A stretch of DNA of 64,000 nucleotides from Cudoniella acicularis (lineage: Eukaryota; Ascomycota; Leotiomycetes; Helotiales; Helotiaceae), in NCBI GenBank assembly GCA_013054445.1, contig JAAMPI010000029.1:1-64000 (forward strand), read 5' to 3'. The notes under the pieces were generated by a model. It did no database searches. It was not told where the DNA came from and saw only the letters and a list, made by a program, of their open reading frames with translations. A program made the position numbers and the translations under genes. Shown here piece by piece: positions 20,925 through 32,397 of this stretch (position 1 is the stretch's first letter; each line of letters begins with the position of its first letter).

Positions 20925-23014
20925 CTAGTATCCGAAGCCCTTATTGTCACACTCCCCCAAAAACCCACACTTGCTATAGTACGCGCCCAACTTTACACAG
21001 ACTAAATTCATTTGAGCGCAGGCCAATAAATTTGACCATCCTCCAGCCATACATTTGCCAGAGCTGGCATAACAGTCGATTACTGCCTTGAAGCAGCCTG
21101 CTTTGCTGTTGAAGGGGTCAATTGTTCCACACTAGTTTCTAGCTTGGGCTACGCAAGTAGGTTTGGGGGTTGATGAGGTTGAACTAGCGAATGAAGATTT
21201 GGGAGTTGAACTTGATTTTGTTGGCGTCGTGGTTGGTTTATTTGGGGAAGTGGTACTTTTAGGTGGAGTGTTTGATGTCTTCACCGTGCTAGCTGTTGGT
21301 GGCTTTGAGGTGTCAGTTGTGGGTTTTGTGGAAGTATGAACAGAAGAACTAAGAGAGTTACTGTAGGTTGAAGAAGAGGAAGAAGTACTCGAAGCAGAAG
21401 AGAAGTCGTTAAAAAGAACGGTACCAGTTCGACTTGTCCGTATCCCCAAGGCACTCTCCAACCGTAACACCTTTCCAGCCCTTATTCTTAATGAGATCAT
21501 AGTAATAAGATATCAAGTTGGTCATGGATTGTTGAACGATGTTGTGCTGGATCGAGAGATAATCTGTGATGTCGTCTTGTGCCAAGGCCTGGCTCACGAT
21601 ATTCTTCGAGTTCTGGATTTGCGTTGGTAATGGGTTGAGATAATCCTGGGTGTCAAGGTCGAAGTAAACTCGGTGATAACCAAGCGTTTGCATATCCGCC
21701 CAGCATCCAGATACGTCAGTACAGTCTGAGTAGGGTGGTCGCATATATGTCGGCCACATGCCAATGATATTGTTGAAGGCCATCTCATTCTTACCCATTT
21801 GCGAAATTCAGAGCCCTTGTGAAATATTCGAGAGAGAATAGCGAGACCACGTGTGTGATGCGACCTGATGACCTTCTACAACCATACGCTGGATCAAATC
21901 CGGATACGGAGCTGTGATGTCGATTTCTCACTTCCCATTGTTGTTACCGGTGATGAAGAAAGTTGCTTGAAATCCATAGGACTTGAGGATATCCAAAAGC
22001 TGGGAGGTGTACTCGTAAGGGCTGTCATCGTAGGACAGGGCGACTGCGCTGTCCTCAACACAATCGTAGATATCATCCGTATAGGTAATCGGGCCTTTCA
22101 GAGGTCTTGGAACATTGGCAGTTGATTATCCAGCAGATGTGGCGTCCGAGTCACAGCGTCCAAACCCCATCAGACAAGTGCCAGGATCAGCACAGTAATC
22201 TTCTGTAGTACCGCAGTATCCTGACATAGAGCAGCATTGGTTGTCCGAACAGGTTGCACCACCAAAGTTTGGACCTGCAAAATCGAGAATTAGCACATTC
22301 TTCTTCGAGTATAGTGTTGAAGTACAAGATCAAAACGAATGCATGTCTTGTTCCAAGATATTTTATATCATGACCAAAGCAAAATGACCTATATGAAAAA
22401 TATGCCATGAAAAATTTGAGAGACCTGGATATCCTTACCGCAAGTCCCACCAGCAGAAGGCGGGGTTGCCCCAGCCGTGCAATTTCCAAAAGCCGATTGA
22501 CAGCCGTCAGTGCAGTAATCTGTTAATTGTCAGTAACTGATCTTAGATTCGAACTAATGCCTTCTCACCTGTCGTGTTTCCACAATACCCATACTGAGAG
22601 CAACATAGCCCACCGGAGCAGACGGCATTTCCATTTGAAGGACCACACACAAGACTTTGGGGTGATGGCTGTGTTGTGGAGGGAGTGCAAACTCCGAATT
22701 CAGTTTGACAGCCAGTATCACAATAATCTGAAGCATTTCAGCATATTGTTAAGGCGTCAAAAACATGCGAACATCCACTCACCAGTGGTGTTTCCACAGT
22801 AGCCGTATTGCGAACAGCATCCTCCATCGTTTGTAGTTGCATCACATGTGTAGCTGTTGTTGGCACCAGCAAAGGAATTTCCGCAAGTGTTGTCGGGGCT
22901 GACGGCACACCTGGAGAGGAAGTTGAATAATCCAATGTCATTCTCAGTTGGGAGAGCAACAGTCAAAACTGTGAGCGTGAAACCCATCAGCATGGTGGGA
23001 AGTTGGCCACGCAT
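20925..23014 (-). pseudogene. chitin-binding polysaccharide (chitin) deacetylase, CBM18 + CE4, broken
   Basis: The 5' part is sound. A signal peptide and three hevein-like CBM18 modules (each with CCSQYGYCGNTT or [15 protein letters not shown]) lie in exons 22783-23014, 22569-22727, 22439-22519 and the fourth exon from 22274. The fourth exon then has TAA at 22126-22128, TGA at 21928-21930 and TGA at 21808-21810, all inside clearly conserved CE4 sequence (VALSYDDSPYEYTSQLLDIL, ATFFITGNNNG, YMRPPYSDCTD, GYHRVYFDLDTQDYLN). The metal-binding HTWSH is HTWSR (codon 21841-21843). A +1 shift follows at the five-base run 21411-21415, and a TAG at 21132-21134 separates a Ser/Thr linker from a Cys-rich tail. 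Intact enzymes deacetylate chitin in the wall. As it stands, only a 206-aa secreted triple-CBM18 protein could be made. Confidence 0.85.
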
Positions 23015-25774
23015 TTTGGTGTATTGCCTTGTCCTGTCTTGATGTATATATTTATATTAAATTATGAATCAAATTTGTCTCGATTAGAGGAAATATCCAG
23101 GAAATTGTTAAATTAGAATTTAGAAGTGAGTGAGTGGCATGTTAAAGTTTTCGAGAGAGTTGTATTAGTGAGAAGATGAGTCTTTCTTTCAAAAGAGCGA
23201 AGGTTGAAAGTCTCAAGTCTCAACAAGAGTGCAACTCAAGTAGAACAATGGAAAGCGTCAACCGAAGAGTTCCTTCGTCCAATATATATTTCCTGCCAAG
23301 AAAATACGCTGAGCCTTAGAGGTTGAAGTGGCACCGAGCAACTTTCGGTTCTCGCTTGTACGAAAAAGACATAGTTCCGATTTTCTAAGCCAAATGGGTT
23401 CGCGTGGCCTCGCATTGGTGAAGCGCCTGCTCATGCAGCTCACGTTGATCAGAAAATACTGTTCTAGCGCCAAATTAGAGGATGATTCGGAAACTTTTTA
23501 CAGATGTCGAGGAGGGTTCCCAACGTTGGCTAGTCCTGGGCACCGCGCGCTAGAGGAAATCTCTAGGCTGCCGAGAGGCCCGGGATCCGCCAACGGATTA
23601 GCGGGCTCTAAATATAGTGCGCCATGACTGAAATAATTTCCTGAATTGTGGGAACAGAGTGGATGACGATAAACAGGAGCAGAACTAGCGCCAGGGGATT
23701 TAGCAACTCTAGTTGCATTTTAAAAAGGAGCGCTTTATCCAGAGTCAAATTCAGGGTGCTTGGGAGTGGCCCCGAGTGGGGAAACTAAAGCTTTGACACT
23801 TGCGGAAAGGATGCCAATACCTTCGTATTATGGCGGGGCAGAGAAAATTTTCTCTGCGGACGAGTGTCAGTGCTAAAGCAATAGATACCTAAGTCTCTTG
23901 GTTAAAAGACCACGTTCATACCAAATGCCACCATCCACTTAAGATGGCAGTGTATGCAAAGCAAAACTTCCTGGCATGTTTTGGAGCACTGTCGCGGGAA
24001 TATCCTCGTCTTGTGAAATTTGATGTTGAGACGGCAATGAGGCCTTTCGTAATTGTTTCCTTTAGTAACCCCCTATCCCTCGGTGAACCGTGCCATGGAC
24101 CGACCGCGCGGGGAAAATACTAGGTTGAAAGAAGGGCACATCGAGCAACGATCGTCCAGTATAAACAGGGTCGAGTGATAAACGGTATCTTTCTCGTAAA
24201 TAAAAGGCCGCTTAGGGCGTAAACACTGGGCTATGGCTCTCAGGCATTTCCTCGAAACCGCATGTATTCGCGAATTCGCCAACGATCGTTTGTGATGATC
24301 TAGAAGATTTTCAACATCCAAAGTTTTGTCATTCTGTGGCTTCGTTCGGCACCCGTGGATTACGTTGCCACCTTGACAACTTTTTCCGAGATACCATGGA
24401 CATCTGTTTCTCATGTGCCACGAGATCGGGCCGTCCCAGATTTTGAAGGAACCGGGATATCTCTCCACAGCGTTTAGACGACAAGATGTGCCGATCTGGA
24501 GATGTACAAACTGGACGCACGACTCGAAGCGTCGTAATCAAAGCAGCACAACATGTGTTCCACCTGATCTGGGAAACCAACTATAAACTGAAGGTGAGAG
24601 GCGATTTATGCCGTGAGCAAGGACACAATGTTCGGGTGAAGTTGGAAGGGTTAGTAGTGCTTACCTTGCACTCATAATTAGACTCAGTAGATTCCTGTCA
24701 TGAGGCGCACAAAGTTGACGCGGGGGTACTAGTTTTCGAGCTCCCTTGCTTTCCTTGCGCGCGCACGAGCTCGATCTCCAAAAGGACAAAGTAGTTCCGT
24801 GCTGCTGATTTTGTTTCGAGTCATGTCTTGTAACGTGACAGCAGATATTTAAAACGTCTCAAACTCTGTCGTTGTTGTACATTCATCTGACGGTGGTAGA
24901 TTAGATTCGAGACTGTTAGAACTTCGAGCCTAGAGTGGGATGCGTCTGACTCGGAGAAAAGTACCAACTGACAAAATCACCGACTTATGCTGCCATGCGT
25001 GGTTCAAATAGAGTGTGCGGATGATAAGAACCTGTCTTTGTACTTGGTCTCGAACAGCTCGCGTTGTGAAGGACTGAGGTCAATGAGAGTCGAGACATCG
25101 GATGTGGCGAGAATAGGCTTTTTGATGTGCTGCAGGGATATGACTTAGCGAGTAGCCCCTGAGTGGATATCTCAACGTCACTTAGAAAACCTAGATGACA
25201 GAAACAATTATCATCAGCAAGGGAAGCAACTTTTATTCCGGGGGTAGATACTGCGTGCCATGCTTCGCCCATGAGAAGTACTGGATCCCTAACAAAAATG
25301 CTACGACATAGTCGAGATTGAGCATTTTTCGTATGAACCAGGCTGCTTCCTCTTTTCACTTTATCCAGTTAGACAGGGCAGACAAACGTCGGTATAAATT
25401 GAATTTTTGGGTTCAACTGCGATATGTACAAAGGTAACCACAGCCAAAAACTATAGTTGCATGGGTCGTGAACGGTCCAATCATGAAAGTTCATGAGCTC
25501 TTGGTCAACACTAAAAGGACAAGCAACTCAGTCTCCATCTTACGGGAGTTATACCCACCGCTTTCTTGATAGCCTTGCAATCACCAAACTACAGAAATAC
25601 GTGCATAGACTCTCGTCTACCCAAGTACCGAGACCGGGGAGACCTTTGGTATTGAGGTATAGTTGAGGTGACATGGGAATCGTCGTGCACTAGTATAAGA
25701 CTAGTGCTCGAAAAAATGGTACGCTTGGAGGCGCTTGTACGGATGCCTATACGGGCGATTTGTGTTATTCCTTA
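23015..25774. other. 2.7 kb with no recognised gene
   Basis: Several frames of 80-130 codons occur (for example 24073-24468 and 24985-25359, minus). None shows a domain, signal peptide or plausible splice to a neighbour. The left end is the upstream region of the deacetylase relic, with its leader near 23040. Confidence 0.45.
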
Positions 25775-28022
25775 TCACTCAGAGTCCGAATCGGTGTCCA
25801 ACTCCATGTTAAGATGTACACTCTCGTCATCAGATGAATGGTCTTCTGAACCCATTTTGACATCGTCTTTCGTTGCAGAATCCATCTGAACATCGCTCAT
25901 GTGTGTTGCAGCAGCTTCGACTTTAGGACTTGGTTGATGGGCGATCAGAAGATTTTGAGAAAAGGGGTTTGGAGCAACACTCCCAGGGATGATGGGATCT
26001 ATTCTGGGGCCAAGCCCAGGTTCCGATGTACTGTTTTGGAGCAAGAAGTTGTCGTGACTCTGCTTTTTTTGCATGGATTCGGCTTTTGAATTGAGAACCA
26101 TAATCTCATCATCCGACTCTTCATCAATGGCGTCATTTGTTGGTAACCGCGAGGCGAAAGCAGGAAGGAGTGGCATTCGTGGCCGAAGCAGAATTTCGAC
26201 AACATTATCCTTCCCAAAGTCCCGTGTGAGATGTGGTAATATACTCGTCATAGCTTTCCCATTCTTCCCGACAAACGGGCTTAGAATGCTGGACAACATG
26301 GCATTCTTATGGTGAGTAAGGATTGCAGTACGCTCAATGAGGGAACGCAGCGATATATCCAAATGCTGTTGCGGTACATGCGAGAGCAGGAGAGGAAGAA
26401 GCTCACTGGCAGCCAGTTCAAGACTAGTGTTTTTACTTTCTAGCAAAGGTGAGATCTGCTTGTTTTGTAGAAACGTGTCCGCATTCTGGTTGGTATTCAT
26501 GCTGTTACCGTGTAGTTTTTTCCCAGAAATTTCTGCAATTCCAACAGTGCTCGAGCTCAGGTCCATAGGCTGCAATTCCCGACAACAAGATCGGATCATC
26601 GGCGAGAGCTTACCAGCTTGGGACCTATCGAAGCCTTGGCCAGCTTGTAATAGAACTTTGGTAAGCACGGTATAGGCAGCTAAGCGAAACTCGGGAGTAT
26701 TTCTGCCCGAGGGGAACACCCATACCAACTGATCGAGGACTCCCGGAGCCAGGGGTATGAAAGCTTCTTGAGTTCTGTCGGCAACGGTATTGACAAACTG
26801 TAAGGCCGCGACATATATTTGTGGCATACCGCACCACAAGCTGTCTCTCTCATCTCGATCAACAGCAGGATGCAGTTTGGTGCTTCCATGTGCTGCGGAG
26901 GACTCCGATGGTATGGCTATTGACAGCACCCTGGAGACCATGTCCATGATGGATCCGAAAGGGATCGAGACAGGTGTCGACGTCTCACTGTGGAAATACT
27001 GGGCCAATATCTCAAGCAAGCTTGTCAACCTTTCCACTCCAGCAGAGATACCAACCCAGCGTGGTAAGTCTTCAGCAGATTTGCCCCCACCACAAAGTTC
27101 TTGATTGACATCGACAGATTCTGCAATATAGCCAGCAGTCGACTCCCAATCCTCAACGACCGCACGGAATACATGATCCGAAGTTATGTGTATCTCCTTT
27201 ACTATATCGCGCACAGCTTGACCCCACTCCTCACCTCCGGCATTCTTTGCCATAGTCTGATGGAGGGCAATAACGAGACGCCGAGAAATCAGTTTGAGCG
27301 AGCTTGGCACAAAAAGCCCATCTGACTGGGTTGGAGCTTGATATGGTCTCGTGACAAGACGGATCTGGGTTGCAAATGGTCTATAGATGGTAGTGTGGCA
27401 GGGTAAGAGTGTGCTGAATGCGTGGAACACTGTTTCTATTAAAGACAAGGGGGTACTTGACGCTTTGCTTGCTGGGCTGGAGATCATGTTCAAGCACGAC
27501 GTTACAAAAGCTGGCAACGTCGGAGTTGTGATCTCACGAAGCAAGGTGGGATACTGATGGGTCATGCAATAGATCTTGGTGAGCGCTATGATACATAACT
27601 CCTTGGATGCAGGCGGATCTGGTTTCTGAAGCAAGGGGGTTTGTCAGTGGAGACTTGTGATTTTGGAATAATTTTCTCACCCCCAGCAGCGAGAGCAGGC
27701 CGCGAACCCACGATTCGGCTCCCCGTAACACTTCCCATCCGCCTGCCTCTACCACGCCTTTGATCAAAATGACGGCGGCGAACCTGCCCTCGGCGCTCTT
27801 GCCATTGAGCAGTGTGGTCAGCTGTGTCTTGAGCTTGTGCACGAGCACTGCACCGGCTGGCGCATCAGCTTTGGCTGCGTTTGCTGCTGGGCTTGAGAGC
27901 GGTGCTTGACAGCGCGAGACATATCGCAGCAGTGTGGGAGCTAGGCGGGGAAGCTCGATGGCGGGTGTTGTACTGAGCTGGTGACAGAGAATCCTGAGCT
28001 CTGGGGGAAGAGACGTCGACAT
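25775..28022 (-). CDS. RIX1: pre-rRNA processing protein RIX1 (PELP1 homologue)
   Basis: Exons 27681-28022 and 25775-27625 (55-nt intron) encode 730 aa. RIX1 forms the RIX1-IPI complex that acts with the Rea1 AAA-ATPase in ITS2 processing and maturation of the 60S pre-ribosome in the nucleus. The N-terminal RIX1 domain is clear: RFAAVILIKGVVEAGGWEVL, SWVRGLLSLLGKPDPPASKE (across the splice) and YCMTHQYPTLLREITTPTLP. The rest is helical, HEAT-like sequence. The C-terminal 150 residues are low in complexity and acidic, ending in a run of Asp/Glu/Ser (MELDTDSDSE), as is usual for this family. It is divergent from YPP1 with about 470 bp between starts. Confidence 0.93.
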
Positions 28023-28493
28023 CAGAGGAGAATTTTCCGGTAGGCAGCGGAAGAAACAAGTGGCTTTGTTTTGCTGAAGCAGCTACACCGCGTAAATGTG
28101 TGTGAATAAATGGTGATCACTGACCTGATCTGAAAAGCTCGCTGCAAAAAAGCAGGTCAATCTTCCCTAGCAACCAAAATTTCGCGGCAGAATGTAATCC
28201 TGTGATTGGTTGTATGATGTGGGCAGAGGGCGGTGGGCCAAGAAATTTTGGCTGGGCCGAGCCCGTGGTGAAGTGAGCCGCCGTGACGCAGCACTTCCCA
28301 CTACTTTCCATCATTACCAGAAACATAAACCCGCTCTCCCTCATCCATAAAGTAATTTGGCCTGCGCTCCAGGCGCCCCCTCGCGAATATCGTTATGCCT
28401 TCTTCTGCTTGCTGATTGATCTATCATGCTCTCCGATTTGTACGTGGCTGACATTCTCTGGGATCCCCATCCACTCCCACTTCCACCTCAACG

Positions 28494-31400
28494 ATGAGCG
28501 TAAGTGATCCCTCCTGTCCCAGTGAACAACTGCTAATCCCCGTCGCAGCGCGACCAGACAAAGGCGGCCCACTACATCCAGCAACTGGACGAGGCTCGCT
28601 GCCAAGGCAATTGGGATGTGGTGCTGGAACTGGTGCGGAAGGTTAAGAAACATGCGCCCAATCGGACTTGTACGTTACTGAATCGCAGAGGAGAATACAA
28701 ATATAAGTGTGCGGGCATTAACATGTTTCAACAGGCCTCGTATTGACTGCCGAGTCTGAACATGCTGTCTCCCAGGCCGCCCTCAAACCTACCAGCTCCT
28801 CGTCTCGTCCCGACACCGCCAGACCTTCCACAGCGACCTCCACCAATTCTTCAGCCATCTCAAAATATATCCCCCTCTTACTCGAAGCTATCGAGCAGGA
28901 ACGCACATATGTTGAGGATGAGTTTCAAGCATCAATCTGCTTAGGATGGATACATTGGCAGCTAGGCGAACCTGCATTAGCTGCTTCTAGGCTGCCCAAA
29001 AGTATCGAGCAAGAGTTCTCCCAGCTGGACGGTACAAACAAGGAGTCAGCCGAATGGACGCGAGTATGTGCTTTAAAAGGGTCGTACATAAAAGGGACCG
29101 CTCAGGTAAGAACTGGTGCAGTTACAGAAGCCCTCGAAACTTTCGAGTCGGGGCTGCCGATACTCTCGGCCATTGCGCCCACGCTTCATGGTAAAGAACT
29201 ATGGACCTGGACAGAGCTCTATTTGACCGGATTTTGCATGCTTTCAAGCCATGCTATCAAGTCCAAGATTTCCTCAATACTAGAAACAGAGGCCCTGTCT
29301 GCCTTCCGTGCGTGGGCTAGATTCTGGGACACGCATGCGCCGACACCCACTGGTGGTCAGGTAGTCCACGCAGAGGTCTCTCGAAGGCGAGTCTGGAAAG
29401 AATATTACATTACCCTTTCAGATCTCCTCCAACAAGAACTCCCGTTTCCCACAACTTCTTTGACTACTGCCTATGTCGAGACCTCGACCAGGTTGCAACA
29501 ACGTGCTGAATTGAAACGGGTCGAGGCTAAATACGAAGCATTACTTTTGAGCGAGGTGCAATTCCCTAAAGCAGAAGAAGCTAGTGAAGAGGTTGAGGCG
29601 TTTGTGGAGATTGCCATGCAAAATTGGCGTATCCTATGTGGTAGTAGCTGGAGAGAGCATGACCTAGGGGAAGGCGGCTCTGAGGCAGTCAGTAGGGGCG
29701 TTCTGGATATCCTCTATCGGGCTGCAACCAAAACCTTCCATTCCACGGCGATCCTCAGACATCTTTTCACGGTTCACTTGGCAATAGCGGAGTTCGAATT
29801 GGCTCTCAAGGCATTTGATACTTATTTGGAAATTGTCAAGAAAGGCAAAGCACGTGTAGAAAAGACGGGTGTACCAGAGCATGGCTTAGACGACGATGAG
29901 ACTGTACTCAAGACCGTGTCAGAATGCATTCGAGCACTCTGTCGTTATGGGTCGTATCAAGGAGCCGAAAAAGCCAGGGGACTTACTCAATACTTCGAAG
30001 ACTGGCTAGAAAAACATCATCCGACAGAACAACAGAACGGAAATGGTCGTGTACTTGAGAATGGAAACGGCCACCTAAATGGCCCGGGGCCCATCATCTC
30101 CCCAAGAATATTTGCTTTGGGTTGGCGCTCTCTGGGTATTGCTCACGCACAATGGGCGAGAGTCACATACGATACACAGACCAGGGTTGAGATTCAAGCG
30201 CAAGCGATCAAATGCTTTCGCAAGGCGCTTTCGCCGGACTTTGAGAGTTCCACCGATGTAGAGACTTTGTTCGCTCTGGGGACACTTCTTGCCGAACGTC
30301 GAGAAATAAGCCCAGCGATTGAAGCGGTAAAGAGCGCTTTGATACGACGGCAACCATCCACTTCGACAATTTCTCACGGATTAGTACCCCGCCCTGGACG
30401 ATTTGCAAGGGAACGATCATTAATACCTTTGTGGCACCTCATGGCCTTACTGCTTAGTGCGCGACAAGAATTTGTGACAGCAGCAAGGTCCTGTGAAGGC
30501 GCGTTCGAACAATTTCAGGACCCGAAAAATCTTTTTGGTAAAGATGAACTCAGCAATGGTTATCGGAGTGAACACTTGAATGAAAAGGCAGTTCCCAAGA
30601 GCCAAGGTGTCGTGGATGAAATGGATGATTTCGAGAAGGAGAGTGTACTCGAAGTCAAGATGACCCAATTAACGCTCATTGAGGTGCTTGAGGGTCCTGA
30701 GGTCGCCGTCAATGCAAGTGACGAACTATTGAGCCTTTACACGAGGTTATTTGATGACCCGCTGAAGAGTGCCACACCAGTGGTGGTACCTGACACTGCT
30801 ATGCCACCAAAAAGCTCCGCTGGTACTATTAGAAGTATCAAAGGAAGCCTTTTTGGAAGAACTGGTCGAACCACGCGAAAACCGAATACACTTGGACCAG
30901 CTATTAGTGAAGAAGTTGATCTTCCGCGTCCCCAGACTACAGCAAGTACCATAGCTCCAACGATCCAGGTTACAAGTGAGAACGGTCGAGGTATCAAACA
31001 GCGCAGCAACTCCACAAAAGACCCACATCACCATGAGAAGCTTCGTAAACGAAGCGGTAGTGCATCCAGGAGGAGGAGCGGCAGCCTGCGAAAGAGGAGC
31101 AGCAGCACCGGGCGCCTACCCAATACTAGTACTGCGGATAACTCACCACGCCATACTGCGACTGTGATTGATGGCGATAATTTCTTCACACCTCCAGCGA
31201 ATACTCAAGATAGAGAAGATTGGTTCAGCGGGACAGGGTCAGTCGGCCTAGCTGTTTCATCGGATGCTTCTACCAAGACGTCACGCCCAGCCACCCTCAC
31301 TAAACCTTTACCTCCGAAGTCCCAACAAATGCCCCAAAAAGAAGGTGCCTTGAAAACGGCTCACCCTAACCTTCCTGTAACTCAAGATACCCGATTACCT

Positions 31401-32397
31401 CATGTATCATCTTTCTCGTCTTCAACGACACCGGTAACCCGTTTCCCGAAAGAGCAAGAGAGGCACCGAAGAACAGCGATCTTGGTCAAAGTTTGGTTAT
31501 TGATAAGTAGGTTTTATCGACGAGCATCTATGTTCGATGACGCAAAGGGTGCTGCTGAAGAAGCGCAGAAGTTGGTTCAATTTATGGAAGGAGACGTCCT
31601 CAAAGACTTGAGCGGCAATGTCTCTATGCAGTACGCCGGTTGGGGAAGCGGTAAGAGTGTTGGGGAGTTGTGGGGTGATGTGTTCTCAGAGGTAAGCAGT
31701 TTCTGGGGTTTTCTTACGCTGTATGCTCACAAGGTTCTAGCGCGGCTCACTTGCAATAGCGGAAGGCTCTCCGTTCGTCGCTCTTGAACATTACGAATCC
31801 GCCTTGACGAATTTTGCCGACCATCCCTCTGCAATAGTTGGGCTATCAGATATACTCCTTGACATTTATACAGAAGATCTTCTTCCTCCATCTTCGATAC
31901 CGCCGCTTGTACAGCCTCACAGTTCACATACGCCTTCCGCCTCAACACTAGTCAATTTAATTGGATCTACCAAGCAAACCTACCCAATTCCTCCTAATGC
32001 ACATGCATCATCGTCCTCCTTACCATCTTTGCCACGTGGGCCGCTTGGTCTTCCTACGGCGAAACCTGCTTCTACATTCATAAAAGTGCAGGCATCAACG
32101 CCCACTTCGGATAGCTCAACCCAGGCTCAGGAGCCTAGTCTTAATGAATCATCCACTGCACTACTGGATCGTCTTGCAGCCAGAGATCGAGCCTATGGCC
32201 TTCTCGACAGGTTAACAAAATTAGGAACGGGGTGGAATTACAGCGAGGCGTGGTTCTCGCTTGCTAGAGCCTATGAGGAAGGTGGCCAGCCCAACAAAGC
32301 TCGAGAAGCATTGTGGTGGTGTGTGGAGCTCGAGGAGGCTAGAGGAGTGAGAGATTGGAATGCCACGGGTAGTGGCGGATATGTTCTACAAATTTAA
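28494..32397 (+). CDS. YPP1: YPP1/TTC7-like TPR protein (plasma-membrane PI4-kinase scaffold)
   Basis: Exons 28494-28499, 28549-28669, 28735-31691 and 31741-32397 join in frame to 1246 aa. The first coding exon is only ATG AGC. YPP1 bridges the PI4-kinase Stt4 to Efr3 at the plasma membrane. The N-terminus (AAHYIQQLDEARCQGNWDVV, LELVRKVKKHAPNRTC) and multiple TPR-like helices (EYYITLSDLLQQELP, ALSPDFESSTDVETLFALGT, ALEHYESALTNFADHPSAIV) match the family. A disordered insert of roughly 200 residues, rich in Ser, Thr, Arg and Pro, sits before the last TPR block. The final intron uses the acceptor at 31740, which restores SERGSLAIAEGS; a later AG would break the frame. Confidence 0.9.

Noticed and set aside
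24073..24580. Minus-strand frames as a two-exon gene
   Set aside because: The two frames overlap rather than join by splice sites, and neither has any recognisable family sequence.
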